Source of the DNA: Zoogloea sp.
GTDB lineage: Bacteria > Pseudomonadota > Gammaproteobacteria > Burkholderiales > Rhodocyclaceae
DNA: 64,000 bases
Direction: 5' to 3'
NCBI GenBank assembly: GCA_016703645.1
Contig: JADJBR010000010.1
Location: forward strand, 124,001-188,000
Under the pieces are notes generated by a model, which was given only the letters and a program-made list of their open reading frames with translations, was not told the DNA's origin and did not search any database. Shown here piece by piece: positions 1 through 9,173 of this stretch. Positions within the stretch are counted from its first letter, which is position 1. Each line of letters starts with the position of its first letter. The position numbers were made by a program, and so were the translations under genes.

Positions 1-2
1 GC

Positions 3-326
3 CTGGGCGAGCGGCGGCGCGAGCTCGCCATCCTGCGCTCGGTGGGTGCGGGCCGGCGCCATATCATCGGGCTGCTGGTGCTGGAGGGTGCGCTGGTGAC
101 CGTCGCAGGAATTGCACTGGGCATGGTGGTGGTGGAAGCCGCCGGCCACCTGCTGGCCCCCTGGCTCAGGACCCGCCTCGGGATGGATCTCTCTGGTGCA
201 ACCTTGTCCATCGAAGCCCTCCAGCGCGTCGGTGCCGTGCTGGCCACCGGCATCGCGGCGAGCCTGATCCCCGCCTGGCGTGCCAGCCGGATGGCCCTGG
301 CCGATGGCCTGCTGCCCCGACTGTAG
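3..326 (+). CDS. ABC transporter permease, FtsX/MacB-type, C-terminal fragment
   Basis: The frame is open from the left edge, so only the C-terminal ~107 residues are present. They begin with a cytoplasmic loop rich in Arg (GERRRELAILRSVGA), typical of FtsX-family permeases. Two hydrophobic segments follow (around IIGLLVLEGALVTVAGIALG and LQRVGAVLATGIAASLIPAW), and the end ASRMALADGLLPRL matches the usual terminus of this family. Such permeases form lipoprotein-release or export ABC transporters with a separate ATPase, which would lie to the left of this window. The gene stops 2 nt before the DUF3299 gene and is probably cotranscribed with it. The substrate cannot be told from this fragment. 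Confidence 0.85.
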   Translation: MGERRRELAILRSVGAGRRHIIGLLVLEGALVTVAGIALGMVVVEAAGHLLAPWLRTRLGMDLSGATLSIEALQRVGAVLATGIAASLIPAWRASRMALADGLLPRL

Positions 327-328
327 CG

Positions 329-934
329 ATGCCCATCATGCGCCACATCCGCCTTGCTGCCTGCCTGCTGGCCGTTTCGCTAGCCGGCGCCCAGGCCCAG
401 ACGCCCCGGGGAGACGGTGAGTTCCGGATCGGAGACCGTCTGGCCGGCGGCGGCGCCCCGCGCGAGGCCAGCTACCGGGACATCACCTGGGACGATCTCC
501 TGCCCAGGGACTGGAACCCCATGGCCACCTTCAAGGGCATCGATTTTTCCCGCCTCAAGGACAATGACCCGCGGGCCACCGAGGCGCTGGAGAAGATCAA
601 GCGGGCCTGGGATGAGGCCCCCGTCAGCACGGCGCTGCAGGGGCAGCGGGTCCGGCTGCCGGGCTTCGTGATCCCCCTGGAACGTCAGGGCAAGCTGACC
701 CGGGAGTTCCTGCTGGTTCCCTACTTCGGTGCCTGCATCCACGTTCCGCCGCCGCCCGCCAACCAGATGATCCACGTGATCGCCCGCAGGCCGGTGGCCG
801 GCTTGAACACCATGGATCCGGTATGGGTCAGTGGCACCCTGAGCATCCACCGCGCCGAAACGGGCATGGGCACTGCCGGCTACCGGCTTGCCGGCGACAC
901 GACCCTGCCCTATACGGGCGCCGGCAAGCCCTGA
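329..934 (+). CDS. DUF3299 domain secreted protein
   Basis: A 201-residue protein with an N-terminal signal peptide (hydrophobic stretch LAACLLAVSLAGAQAQ, cleavage probably after AQA). The mature part resembles DUF3299: a VRLPGFVIPLE segment, then FLLVPYFGACIHVPPPPANQ, whose Cys-x-His-x-Pro cluster is the family's hallmark. The start at 329 is 2 nt after the permease stop; an in-frame ATG at 338 is an alternative. DUF3299 proteins are often encoded beside ABC permeases and are sometimes linked to metal (zinc) handling. That role is an inference from context. Biochemical function is unknown. Confidence 0.8.
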   Translation: MPIMRHIRLAACLLAVSLAGAQAQTPRGDGEFRIGDRLAGGGAPREASYRDITWDDLLPRDWNPMATFKGIDFSRLKDNDPRATEALEKIKRAWDEAPVSTALQGQRVRLPGFVIPLERQGKLTREFLLVPYFGACIHVPPPPANQMIHVIARRPVAGLNTMDPVWVSGTLSIHRAETGMGTAGYRLAGDTTLPYTGAGKP

Positions 935-955
935 TCCTGCCGGACGCGCTGCGGC

Positions 956-1696
956 TTAGACGCCGCTGGCCACCATCTTGCGGCGCAGAAAGGCAATCTG
1001 CGTCTGCAGGGGGAGCCCCTTGGGGCACACATCATGGCAGGCCAGCAGGCTCATGCAGCCGAACACGCCGGTGTCGTCGCCGATGAGCTGGTAGAAATCG
1101 TCGTCACTGCGCTCGTCGCGGGGGTCGAGGCGGAAGCGGGCGATCTTGTTGAGGCCGATGGCGCCGACGAACTCCTCCCGCATGCGCAGGGTGCCGCAGC
1201 CGGCCACGCAGCAGCCACACTCGATGCAGCGGTCGAGTTCGTAGATGGCCTCGGCCAGCTCGGGCTCCATGGGCGTCTCGACGGCCGTCAGGTCGGCCTC
1301 CCGGGTGCTGTGGATCCAGGTCTCAAGGCGCTCGGCGGTGCCACGCATCCACTTGCCGGTGTTCACCGACAAGTCACCGATCAGCTCGAAGACCGGCAGC
1401 GGCGCCAGGGTGATGACTGGCCCCAGGTCCCGGGTCAGGCTGCGGCAGGCGAGGCCGGGCTTGCCGTCGATGAGCATGCCGCAACTGCCGCAGATGCCAG
1501 CGCGGCATACGAAGTCGAACTGCAGGGCCGGGTCCAGGGTTTCACGGATCTCGTTGAGGGCGATGAACAGGGTCATGCCCTCGGCCTCTTCAACGTGGAA
1601 ATCCTGCCAGTGGGGAGTGACGCCCTCGGACGGGCTGCTGCGCAGGATGCGCAGAGTGAGGGCGCGAGGCCCCTTTGTCGTGTTCTTCGTCATCAT
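956..1696 (-). CDS. frdB: Fumarate reductase/succinate dehydrogenase iron-sulfur subunit
   Basis: A 246-residue subunit that carries electrons between the flavoprotein and the membrane cytochrome b. Three cluster motifs are visible in order. The [2Fe-2S] cysteines are in CRAGICGSCG with a later C in PGLAC. The [4Fe-4S] motif is CIECGCCVAGC. The [3Fe-4S] motif is CMSLLACHDVCPKG. The start is the ATG at 1696, whose first bases overlap the stop of the upstream 2Fe-2S gene (ATGA), indicating translational coupling; a second ATG follows immediately at 1693. The frame remains open upstream to 1900, but that stretch is a shadow of the upstream gene. It is the last gene of the frdC-frdA-fer-frdB operon. 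Direction in vivo (fumarate reduction or succinate oxidation) cannot be read from sequence. Confidence 0.93.
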   Translation of the reverse strand: MMTKNTTKGPRALTLRILRSSPSEGVTPHWQDFHVEEAEGMTLFIALNEIRETLDPALQFDFVCRAGICGSCGMLIDGKPGLACRSLTRDLGPVITLAPLPVFELIGDLSVNTGKWMRGTAERLETWIHSTREADLTAVETPMEPELAEAIYELDRCIECGCCVAGCGTLRMREEFVGAIGLNKIARFRLDPRDERSDDDFYQLIGDDTGVFGCMSLLACHDVCPKGLPLQTQIAFLRRKMVASGV

Positions 1697-2028
1697 CCGT
1701 GCACCTTGCGGGTGTCGTCGCGCAGGGCGTCCCAGCCCCGTGCATGTTCGCCCGGCGCGATGTCGATGACCGGACCGATACTGCGGGTGAACACGGAACA
1801 GAGCACCCCGGGCTGTCCGTTCATCACGAATCCGCAGGTGTTGCAGGCACCCGAATGGCACAGGGAGGCGTTCCGGAATGGCAGGGGCAGTGCGCCCCAC
1901 AACTGCTTGAGAATGGTCAGCACGCTCATGTCCTGGGTTTCAAGCAGCTCGTGCTCGCACACGCCGCCGGCACCATCGGGCAGGCGTACTTTCAGAACGC
2001 GGAGGGTGGGATCGGTCGGTGCATTCAT
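1693..2028 (-). CDS. Extra [2Fe-2S] ferredoxin-like protein inside the frd operon
   Basis: A 111-residue protein with a single plant-type [2Fe-2S] site: cysteines in [10 protein letters not shown] plus a later C in PGVLC. The spacing is the same as in the N-terminal domain of FrdB. Downstream residues ([15 protein letters not shown]) also parallel the FrdB sequence (SLTRDLGPVITLAP), so it looks like a duplicated FrdB N-terminal domain without the C-terminal [4Fe-4S]/[3Fe-4S] half. It overlaps frdA by 4 nt upstream (ATGA at 2025-2028) and frdB by 4 nt downstream, so the three are translationally coupled. It may be an additional electron carrier or complex subunit. No specific function is established from sequence. 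Confidence 0.85.
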   Translation of the reverse strand: MNAPTDPTLRVLKVRLPDGAGGVCEHELLETQDMSVLTILKQLWGALPLPFRNASLCHSGACNTCGFVMNGQPGVLCSVFTRSIGPVIDIAPGEHARGWDALRDDTRKVHG

Positions 2029-4004
2029 GACGTCTCTCCAAGTCGTGCATTGCGCCCGCGAAAGCGGGAGGGAATCAAATGATCGAAGGGCATCAGGGCC
2101 TGCTGTACGGTGAAGCGGTCGGCATGGCCAAAGGCGGCACGGATGGCATCGATCTCGGCGGCGCGCCCGGCGGTGGCCGGGTGTTCAATGGCGTTCCGGG
2201 CACCGTAGCCGCGCCAGCCGGGCGGTAGCTCCATGCTGGCCACATCAAGGGCCTCGTAGTCGAGGGTCGGCAGCGTCTGGAAGTCGTCGTGCCAGGTGGC
2301 CAGGGTGCGTTTGAGCCAATTGGCATCGTCGCGGCGCGGATAGTCCTCGCGGAAATGCGCACCGCGGCTCTCGGTGCGCTGGAGGGCACCGTAGGCCACA
2401 CAGAGGGCCAGCTTGAGCATCTTCTGCACCCGGTAGGCGGTGACCAGCTCGGGGTTGGCCCCCGGCCGGCGGGTGCGCAGGCCGATGCGGCGGCTGCGAA
2501 CCAACAGGCCCTGCAACTCTTCCACGGCGGCCTGGAGCAGTTCGCCGGTGCGGAAGATGCCCACCTTGTCGGTCATGATGTCCTGCATGCGGCGCATCAG
2601 CTCGGCGCCGCTCTCCGTTCCGTTGCCATGCAGCAAAGTGTCGAGCTTCGCCTGCTCGCTTTCGAGGCATTCCCGCACGAGGGCGGTACTTACCTGCAGC
2701 TCCCCTGCGGCGGATTCCACGAAGTCGGCCATGTTCTCGCCGACGATCATGCCGGCCACCACCGTCTCGGCCACCGAATTGCCGCCCAGGCGGTTGAAAC
2801 CGTGGAGATCCCAGCAGGCGGCTTCACCACAGGCGAAGAGCCCCTTCAGGCCCCGGGCATGACCGCGCGCGTCGGTGCGGATGCCGCCCATGGAATAGTG
2901 CTGGGCCGGACGCACGGGAATCAGGTCGCGGGCGGGATCGATGCCCAGGAAGTGCTGGCAGATCTCCTTCACTTCCCGCAGTTTGCCGTCAATGTGGGCC
3001 GCGCCAAGCAGGGTGATGTCCAGCCACAGGTGTTCGCCGAAGCGGCTCTTTACCCCATGGCCGGCGCGGATGTGCTCCTCCATGCGGCGTGAGACCACAT
3101 CGCGGGAGGCCAGCTCCTTCTTCTCCGGCTCGTAGTCGGGCATGAAACGATGGCCGGCGGCGTCCTTCAGCAGCCCGCCGTCGCCTCGACAGCCTTCGGT
3201 AACGAGGATGCCGGCCGGGAAGATGGTGGTGGGGTGAAACTGCACCGCCTCCATGTTGCCCAGGCAGGCCACCCCGGTCTCCAGGGCAATGGCGGCGCCG
3301 ATGCCCTCGTTGATCACCGCATTGGAGGTGACCCGGTAGATGCGTCCGAAACCGCCGGTGGCGATGCAGGTGGCCTTGGCCACATAGGCCGTCAGCTCGC
3401 CGGTCACCAGGTTGCGCACCACGGCGCCGTGGCAGCGCCCGCCCTCGTGGATCAGGGCCAGGGCCTCCATGCGCTCGTGCACCGGGATGCGCTCCGCCAC
3501 CGCCTGGTCGCTGACCGCATACAGCATGGCGTGGCCGGTGCCGTCGGAGACGTAGCAGGTGCGCCATTTCTTGGTGCCGCCAAAGTCCCGGGCGGCAATC
3601 AGGCCGTGGGCCGCCTGCCCCTCGGTGAGGGTCACGCGCTTGCCGTCCATGATCACTTCCCGGTCGCCGGCCTTGATCCGGTTCCAGGGCACGCCCCAGG
3701 CCGCCAGCTCGCGCACAGCCTGGGGGGCCGTATGCACAAACAGACGCGCCACGTCCTGATCGCAGCCCCAGTCGGAGCCGCGCACGGTATCTTCGAAATG
3801 CACGTCCTCGTTGTCGCCCTCACCCTTGACGGTGTTGCCCAGGCTGGCCTGCATGCCCCCCTGGGCGGCGGCCGAGTGGGAGCGCTTGGGCGGCACCAGG
3901 CTGAGGATGATCACGTCGTGGCCACGGCGACGCGCGCCCACGGCGGCACGCAGGCCGGCCAGACCGCCGCCCACCACGAGAACATCGGTGTAGATGATGC
4001 GCAT
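2025..4004 (-). CDS. frdA: Fumarate reductase/succinate dehydrogenase flavoprotein subunit
   Basis: A 659-residue catalytic subunit, close to the usual length of the Wolinella enzyme. The dinucleotide fold [12 protein letters not shown] begins near residue 10. His43 within [10 protein letters not shown] is at the position that covalently binds FAD in this family. The substrate-site block HYSMGGI and the capping-domain region are present, and the C-terminus ends in a typical basic segment ([13 protein letters not shown]). It follows frdC by 2 nt and overlaps the 2Fe-2S gene by 4 nt. The frdC-A-B gene order and the sequence of FrdC place the complex with the diheme, single-membrane-subunit (type B) quinol:fumarate reductases. 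Confidence 0.95.
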   Translation of the reverse strand: MRIIYTDVLVVGGGLAGLRAAVGARRRGHDVIILSLVPPKRSHSAAAQGGMQASLGNTVKGEGDNEDVHFEDTVRGSDWGCDQDVARLFVHTAPQAVRELAAWGVPWNRIKAGDREVIMDGKRVTLTEGQAAHGLIAARDFGGTKKWRTCYVSDGTGHAMLYAVSDQAVAERIPVHERMEALALIHEGGRCHGAVVRNLVTGELTAYVAKATCIATGGFGRIYRVTSNAVINEGIGAAIALETGVACLGNMEAVQFHPTTIFPAGILVTEGCRGDGGLLKDAAGHRFMPDYEPEKKELASRDVVSRRMEEHIRAGHGVKSRFGEHLWLDITLLGAAHIDGKLREVKEICQHFLGIDPARDLIPVRPAQHYSMGGIRTDARGHARGLKGLFACGEAACWDLHGFNRLGGNSVAETVVAGMIVGENMADFVESAAGELQVSTALVRECLESEQAKLDTLLHGNGTESGAELMRRMQDIMTDKVGIFRTGELLQAAVEELQGLLVRSRRIGLRTRRPGANPELVTAYRVQKMLKLALCVAYGALQRTESRGAHFREDYPRRDDANWLKRTLATWHDDFQTLPTLDYEALDVASMELPPGWRGYGARNAIEHPATAGRAAEIDAIRAAFGHADRFTVQQALMPFDHLIPSRFRGRNARLGETS

Positions 4005-4006
4005 GC

Positions 4007-4879
4007 TCAGCCCCCCGGACGCCGGGACAGGGCGAACTCCAGCTCACCAAGCTTCACCACGGCCGCCCGGGGCGGCACGTAGCGCTCGCCGGCCTTGTCC
4101 GCATGGGCAATGCCCAGTTGCACGTAGGCCAGCAGGCTGACCAGGCCCAGCCCCAGAAAGAACACGCTGAACAAGGTCTTGGCAATGCGCAGGCGACGCC
4201 GCGACGCACTCGGGTCGCGCCCCTCCAGCCAACCCCACTTGAGGGCCAGACGGTACAGACCAATACCGCCATGGGTCTCCACCGCGAACAGCAGGAGGAG
4301 GTAGAGCGGCCACATGCTGCCGGTCCAGATGCGATCGGCGGACTCATAGGGGCCGATCAGTTCCGGCTGGGTCAGCATGCCGTACAGGTGCACCGTACCC
4401 AGGAAGAACAGGGCAAAGCCGGTCCATAGCTGTATCCACCACAGGCCCGTGTCGCCATGGCGCAACATGGCCTTGTGCTCGGAAAACGCCTTGTACTGCC
4501 GAAAATTGGCCGGAAACTTGCGCAGGGCCAGCCAGGCATGGGCGATGAAGACCGTCAGCACCACGCCCACCACCACCGACACCAGCCAGGGGCGGGGCTC
4601 CGCCAGGAAATAAGCGCCCTCGAAGAAGCGCGCCACGGTGTAAAAGGCCTCGTGGCTGATCAGGATGGACGACACGAAGAACATGTGGCCGATGAGAAAC
4701 ACGGCCAGGAACAGCCCCGACGCGCTCTGCAGCAGATCCAGCCGGGCTGGCCAGCGGCTCTTGCGGGTGGGCGCGCGCCCCTGCGTGTCACGGGCGACGG
4801 CGGGACGGCCGGCCTCGGCCAAGGGGCGCACCGGGGCAAGGGGACGGGCGATGCCGGAGGAGTCGAAGGAACTGTCCAT
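4007..4879 (-). CDS. frdC: Fumarate reductase cytochrome b subunit (Wolinella type)
   Basis: A 290-residue membrane subunit with about five transmembrane helices and a ~45-residue hydrophilic N-terminal extension. Four histidines expected to ligate the two b hemes are visible: H65 (GHMFFVS), H114 ([12 protein letters not shown]), H164 (GTVHLYGML) and H203 ([10 protein letters not shown]). E201, immediately before H203, matches the glutamate of the proposed E-pathway in the Wolinella enzyme. Highly similar blocks ([26 protein letters not shown]) confirm the family. It is the first gene of the operon. The 294-nt gap to 5173 must hold the promoter; I see no convincing consensus element there. 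Confidence 0.93.
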   Translation of the reverse strand: MDSSFDSSGIARPLAPVRPLAEAGRPAVARDTQGRAPTRKSRWPARLDLLQSASGLFLAVFLIGHMFFVSSILISHEAFYTVARFFEGAYFLAEPRPWLVSVVVGVVLTVFIAHAWLALRKFPANFRQYKAFSEHKAMLRHGDTGLWWIQLWTGFALFFLGTVHLYGMLTQPELIGPYESADRIWTGSMWPLYLLLLFAVETHGGIGLYRLALKWGWLEGRDPSASRRRLRIAKTLFSVFFLGLGLVSLLAYVQLGIAHADKAGERYVPPRAAVVKLGELEFALSRRPGG

Positions 4880-5173
4880 GATGTGGAGACCTCTTTAACC
4901 ACCTCCCAACCGGGAGGCGGTGAATCTGGCCGGCAGCCGCCCCCGACGGACGCCACGGATGGCACCCGGCCAGGGCCGGACACACCGGAACCCTTGTCTC
5001 CTCGCCTTGTTCTTTTAATTTACTACGCTCTGTTGTGGCTTCAATGTAGCACAGCTTGCTGCACTGCAACATAGTCGCTTTTTGCGGAATTGGCTGTGAA
5101 GTGGGGCACGCAGACCCTCAGCAATGAGCGCCTACAGCGCTAAACTGCGGATCCTTCAGCCTTTTTCCGCCAC

Positions 5174-5626
5174 ATGCACATCTGGATCGATGCGGACGCC
5201 TGCCCCGGCGTCGTCAAGGAAATCCTCTTCCGGGCGGCGGAGCGCCTGCAGATCAACACCGTCCTGGTGGCCAACCGGTTGTTGCGCACCCCGCCCTCCC
5301 GCTTCATCCGCGCCATCCAGGTGCCGGCAGGTTTCGACGTGGCCGATGCCCACATCGTCGAACAGGTGGCCAGCGGCGACCTGGTGGTGACCGCAGATAT
5401 CCCCCTCGCCGCCGCCGTCCTTGAACGGGGCGCCCACGCCCTCAATCCGCGGGGTGAGATGTACACGGCGGCCAACATCGCCGAACGCCTCTCGATGCGG
5501 AACTTCCTGGAGGAGCTGCGCAGCAGCGGCGTCCAGACGGGTGGCCCAGCCGCCTTCAGCCACGCGGACCGGCAGGCCTTCGGGGCCACACTGGACCGCT
5601 TCCTGGCCCGTCACACACGGGCCTGA
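5174..5626 (+). CDS. UPF0178 (YaiI/YqxD, DUF188) family protein
   Basis: A 150-residue protein starting [16 protein letters not shown], the signature opening of the DUF188/UPF0178 family, which has a PIN-like fold with clustered aspartates. Further conserved parts are the [20 protein letters not shown] block and the C-terminal FLEELRSSG...[14 protein letters not shown] segment. Length matches the family. The function of the family is not firmly known; a nuclease-like role is suggested by the acidic residues. It converges on the CDF transporter gene with a 9-nt gap. Confidence 0.88.
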   Translation: MHIWIDADACPGVVKEILFRAAERLQINTVLVANRLLRTPPSRFIRAIQVPAGFDVADAHIVEQVASGDLVVTADIPLAAAVLERGAHALNPRGEMYTAANIAERLSMRNFLEELRSSGVQTGGPAAFSHADRQAFGATLDRFLARHTRA

Positions 5627-5640
5627 GACCCAGGCTCAGG
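5622..5640. terminator. Small hairpin between convergent genes
   Basis: CCTGAG and CTCAGG form a 6-bp stem around a 7-nt loop exactly at the junction of the two convergent stop codons. There is no T-run on either strand, so terminator activity is only a weak suggestion. Confidence 0.3.
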
Positions 5641-6601
5641 AGGGCACGCGGGGCGCCGGGCAACCGTCGTCGATACCGTCGATCTCGATCTGGATGGTGG
5701 GATGATGAATGCGGAAGCGCCGCACCAGGATCTCACCCATCTCGAGAAAGAAAGCGTCACCCGGGTGGCCCCCGGGCATGATGAGGTGCGCGGTGAGTGC
5801 CACCTCGGATGTGCCGAGGGCCCATACGTGAAGGTCGTGGACACCCGTCACACCCGGCTGGCTGCGCAAGAAGGCGTGCACCTCCAGCAGATCAATACCC
5901 TCGGGCACCCCATCGAAGGCCAGATGCAGGGACTGACGCAGCAGGCTCCAGGTGCCCAGCACGATCACCACGGCAATGACCAGACTGATGACCGGGTCGA
6001 GCCAACCCCAGCCGAACTGCAGGTAGAGCACCCCGGCCGCCACCACGCCGAGGGACACCAGGGCATCACCGGCCATGTGCAGAAAGGCGCCGCGGATGTT
6101 GAGGTCGTCCTTGCTCCCGGCCATGAAAAGGGCCGCGGTAAGGCCGTTGATCAGCACACCAACGGCGGCCACCACGATGACCGTCCAGCCTGACACCGGC
6201 TGGGGCGCCTGCAGACGCTGAAAGGCCTCGACCGCCAGTGCCCCCATGGCCACCAGCAGGAGCACGGCATTGGCCAGGGCGGCGAGGATCGAAGCCCGCC
6301 GCCAGCCATAGGTGCGCCGCGGGGTGGGTGCCAAGCGCCCGGCCAGGGCCGCACCCCAGGCCAGGATCAGGCCCGCGACGTCGGAGAGGTTGTGACCGGC
6401 ATCGGCCAGCAAGGCCAGCGATCCGGCCTGCCAGCCGAACACGGCCTCCACCACGACGAACCCGAGGTTGAGCAGAACCCCGATGGCGAAGGCGCGATTC
6501 CAGTCGTCCGGCCCCGGCGTGGAGTGGACATGCCCGTGATGGGAGTGGGCATGGCCATGCTCGTGACCATGGGAACAGGCGTGGCCGTGGTCGTGGCTCA
6601 C
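5636..6601 (-). CDS. Cation diffusion facilitator (CzcD/ZitB-type) metal exporter
   Basis: A 321-residue inner-membrane antiporter that exports divalent metals such as Zn2+. The first ~27 residues are His-rich (many HGH and HSH repeats), a probable metal-binding tail. About six transmembrane helices follow. The two HxxxD metal sites are visible as LADAGHNLSD (H70, D74) and HMAGDALVSLG. A cytoplasmic domain ends the protein (GVTGVHDLHVWALG...). The start is GTG at 6601, 7 nt after the stop of the ThiF-family gene, so the two are probably cotranscribed. Exact metal specificity is not readable. Confidence 0.92.
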   Translation of the reverse strand: MSHDHGHACSHGHEHGHAHSHHGHVHSTPGPDDWNRAFAIGVLLNLGFVVVEAVFGWQAGSLALLADAGHNLSDVAGLILAWGAALAGRLAPTPRRTYGWRRASILAALANAVLLLVAMGALAVEAFQRLQAPQPVSGWTVIVVAAVGVLINGLTAALFMAGSKDDLNIRGAFLHMAGDALVSLGVVAAGVLYLQFGWGWLDPVISLVIAVVIVLGTWSLLRQSLHLAFDGVPEGIDLLEVHAFLRSQPGVTGVHDLHVWALGTSEVALTAHLIMPGGHPGDAFFLEMGEILVRRFRIHHPTIQIEIDGIDDGCPAPRVPS

Positions 6602-6608
6602 CGGGCGC

Positions 6609-7490
6609 TCAACGCTTGGCTGCCTTCATTGCGCGCAACTGGCGCCGCGCCACGAACAGTCCGATCTGCTGCACCGGATTGCGGTTGCCCCAGGGCCGCC
6701 AGGTTTTCACATAACGGTTGCGATAGGCGTCGAACTGGAAACCCCACGGGGCGCACAACACCTTGCCCCGGCCGAGGAGGATCTTGATGGCCTCGGCGGT
6801 GGTCACACCGGCACAGAGCTGGCAGGCTGCAATGGTGCTGGGGCCGCGCCGGGCCGCAAAGTCCACCCGCGACGGATCGGCCAGATAACCCCTCTGCAGC
6901 ATGGCGGGCGACAAACCCAGCAGGAAACGCACGGCCATCTCGTCCTCGTCGCAGCCGTCCAGCCGGAAATATTCTTCAAAGGACATCTTTCCCGGCAGAA
7001 AACTGAGCACCGCCGTCCCCATGCCCAGGGGGGCGGCCGTCACCGCCGGCACACCCTTGGCATGGCAGGCGTTGAAGGTGTCGCGGCGGGCCTGGAAGGC
7101 AAAGAAATCAAGGCCATCCACGTAGAGATCCACTCCGTCGAGGAAGGCATCCAGGTTGCCGGCATTGACCCCTTCGCCAAAGACCTGGATATCGAGTTCG
7201 GGATTGATGTCCCGGGCCATTTCAATCATCACCTCGACCTTCGGACGTCCCAGCGTGGACATCATGGCCCCCGCCTGGCGGTTGAAATTGACCAGATCGA
7301 AGGTATCCATCTCGGCCACATGGAAGGCGCCGACGCCCAGCCGGGCCAGGCTGAGGAGGTGCACACCGCCGACCCCCCCGACCCCGGCAATGGCCACCCG
7401 CTTGCCCCGCAGGGATGCCTGCTCGGCTTCGGTGACCCAGCCGATATTTCGGGCAAAAGCCTCGTCGTAGCGAAAGAGACCTTCAGACAT
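6609..7490 (-). CDS. ThiF/MoeB/HesA-family E1-like adenylyltransferase
   Basis: A 293-residue protein with the E1-like nucleotide-binding loop RVAIAGVGGVGG (residues 31-42), the acidic turn VAEMDTFDLVNFNRQAGA with the conserved Asn-Arg-Gln, and DGLDFFAFQAR. These features predict adenylation of a C-terminal carboxylate using ATP. Only one CxxC pair (CQLC) is present, so the four-Cys zinc site of MoeB is lacking. It is transcribed away from the PEP-CTERM-system acyltransferase gene at 7754, and the two share a 263-nt divergent region. A partner in that pathway is possible but unproven; no ubiquitin-like acceptor protein was recognised nearby. Confidence 0.85.
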   Translation of the reverse strand: MSEGLFRYDEAFARNIGWVTEAEQASLRGKRVAIAGVGGVGGVHLLSLARLGVGAFHVAEMDTFDLVNFNRQAGAMMSTLGRPKVEVMIEMARDINPELDIQVFGEGVNAGNLDAFLDGVDLYVDGLDFFAFQARRDTFNACHAKGVPAVTAAPLGMGTAVLSFLPGKMSFEEYFRLDGCDEDEMAVRFLLGLSPAMLQRGYLADPSRVDFAARRGPSTIAACQLCAGVTTAEAIKILLGRGKVLCAPWGFQFDAYRNRYVKTWRPWGNRNPVQQIGLFVARRQLRAMKAAKR

Positions 7491-7753
7491 GGGATGAACT
7501 TCCGTCAGCCAGAGAACATCTATGATACGACAGTTCGACAGGCCCGCCGGCGCGCGGCCGCGTCTCCACGGGCCGGGCCGGCGGACGAAGGCCTCATCCC
7601 ATCTTCATGGGAGTGGTAACCTTGGAGGGCTGGCGCCGACCACCAGGCCACACCCGGGTTCATCGACTTGCACCACCCCACCTTCAAGGTTTCGCCCTTT
7701 CGGGTCGTTGATGTGCAATGCCGAAACGTTTGATCAGAGGGGACTAGCCCACC

Positions 7754-8536
7754 ATGTCATTGCTTGACCGCTTCAGTCTGGGCGAAGGCTTCAAGAAATA
7801 CTTCGAGATTTCGGCGGCCTTCGACGAAGGCAGCCGCAACGCCGTCTTCGGCATCCGCCACGAAGTCTATTGCGAAGAACTCGGCTTCGAGCCGGTCCGC
7901 CCTGATCGCCGGGAAACCGACGAATACGACCGCCACAGCCTGCACTGCCTGATGCGCACCGCGAGTGAGCCGCAGGTTCTGGTGGGCTGCAACCGCCTGG
8001 TGCTGGCCCGCCCCGAAGACCCGGACTACCCCCTGCCCTTCGAGCGCACCTGCGCCGCCACCCTCAACCGCTCGATCATCGACCCGGCCCGCCAGCCACG
8101 GGGTGCCATCGCCGAGGTGTCGCGCCTTGCGGTACGCGCCCAGTATCGGCGCCGGAAGGGCGAAACCAAGGCCGCGGTGGCCCTCAGCGACGAAGACTTC
8201 GGCACCCAGAACCAGCCGCGCTTCCCCTACATTCCCATCGGCCTCTATCTGGCCATCGTCGCCATGGCCAAACGCGAGGGCATCGAGACCCTGTTCGTGC
8301 TCACCGAACCGCGCCTCGCCGAGCACTTCTCGAAACTGGGGGTCAAGATCACCCAGATCGGCGGCCCGGTGGAACATCGGGGCATCCGCATTCCTTCCAT
8401 GATGGATGTGGACGGCATCATCAAGGGGCTGCGCTTTTTCGTGAAACCGATCTGGCGCGTCATCGAAGCCCAGGTGGACGCGGGCTACGCCACGCCCGGC
8501 CGGCCGAGCTTCCGCAACACCCTGCAGGGCGCGTGA
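7754..8536 (+). CDS. PEP-CTERM/exosortase system-associated acyltransferase (N-acyl amino acid synthase-like)
   Basis: A 260-residue GNAT-fold protein. The RHEVYCEELGFEP block near residue 35 and the EVSRLAVRAQYRR block near residue 120 are characteristic of the acyltransferases that co-occur with exosortase systems. Related enzymes acylate free amino acids, in the manner of autoinducer synthases, but the substrate is unknown here. It is monocistronic and divergent from a ThiF-family gene. A PEP-CTERM-tagged esterase is encoded about 2.3 kb downstream (10869), supporting an exosortase system in this genome, although no exosortase gene lies in the window. Confidence 0.85.
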   Translation: MSLLDRFSLGEGFKKYFEISAAFDEGSRNAVFGIRHEVYCEELGFEPVRPDRRETDEYDRHSLHCLMRTASEPQVLVGCNRLVLARPEDPDYPLPFERTCAATLNRSIIDPARQPRGAIAEVSRLAVRAQYRRRKGETKAAVALSDEDFGTQNQPRFPYIPIGLYLAIVAMAKREGIETLFVLTEPRLAEHFSKLGVKITQIGGPVEHRGIRIPSMMDVDGIIKGLRFFVKPIWRVIEAQVDAGYATPGRPSFRNTLQGA

Positions 8537-8623
8537 AGAAATCGTGGCGGGCGGATCAGGCTCGCGCAAGACAGCGCAGGGTTAGATCGGGCCGCCCGGC
8601 CCGGCACACCTGATCGCACGCCT

Positions 8624-8959
8624 TCAGTCTGTCGGATCGTCCTTTTCCACCAGGGGATAGGCATCGGCCACATAGGCGTGGCCCTTCATCACCACGACGA
8701 TGGCGCAGCCGATCGCCAGCGTGAACACGACCGTCCAGTGCAGGATGACCGTTGCAATCGCGAGGATGTCCGCCGACTGCACGGCTTTCAGCACCTCCGC
8801 CTCCGGCAGCCCCCCGTCGAACACGCGCACGCCCAGGGCATAGATCGCCGGCAAAAGGCTTCCCACCAAGGCCAGCGCAGGCAGGCGCCGCAACAGTCGC
8901 CACTCCAGACCCGGGGCCTCCCGCCGACTGCCGGGCAATCTCTTGAACCAGTTGCTCAT
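8624..8959 (-). CDS. Small membrane protein, uncharacterised
   Basis: A 111-residue protein with two strongly hydrophobic helices (LPALALVGSLLPAIYALGV and ILHWTVVFTLAIGCAIVVVM), a basic N-terminus and an acidic C-terminal tail (VEKDDPTD). The ATG at 8959 is preferred over the GTG at 8962 because a GAGGGG ribosome-binding sequence lies at suitable spacing. No family is recognised with confidence. It stands alone on the minus strand. Confidence 0.6.
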   Translation of the reverse strand: MSNWFKRLPGSRREAPGLEWRLLRRLPALALVGSLLPAIYALGVRVFDGGLPEAEVLKAVQSADILAIATVILHWTVVFTLAIGCAIVVVMKGHAYVADAYPLVEKDDPTD

Positions 8960-9173
8960 CACCGTCCCCTCAAAACCTGTCCGCCTTCCCTAGGGCAACG
9001 CCATGCGACAAGGGTTCCCCGCACGCATCACGGGCTTGTCATGGCGGCGCAACCGTAAGCCCCTACGCTGGAACACCGCATTCGTCCCCACGGAGCGCGT
9101 GAAGACCTCGTGGCGAAATCAGGCCGCGCAGTCGATCTGCTCACGCGCACCCACCTCATCCCTAGGAGCCATC

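Noticed and set aside
1697-1900. Upstream extension of the frdB frame
   Set aside because: It overlaps the well-supported 2Fe-2S gene and reads as Arg-rich shadow sequence.
4880-5173. Possible FNR- or sigma-70-type promoter of the frd operon
   Set aside because: TTGCAG and TACATT elements are present but spaced only 15 nt apart, and no convincing FNR dyad was found.
6516-6600. Repetitive-looking sequence at the start of the CDF gene
   Set aside because: It encodes the His-rich metal-binding tail and is not a DNA repeat family or CRISPR.
9003-9173. N-terminal extension of the phasin-like frame
   Set aside because: There is no ribosome-binding site and the composition is random; the ATG at 9174 has a good one.
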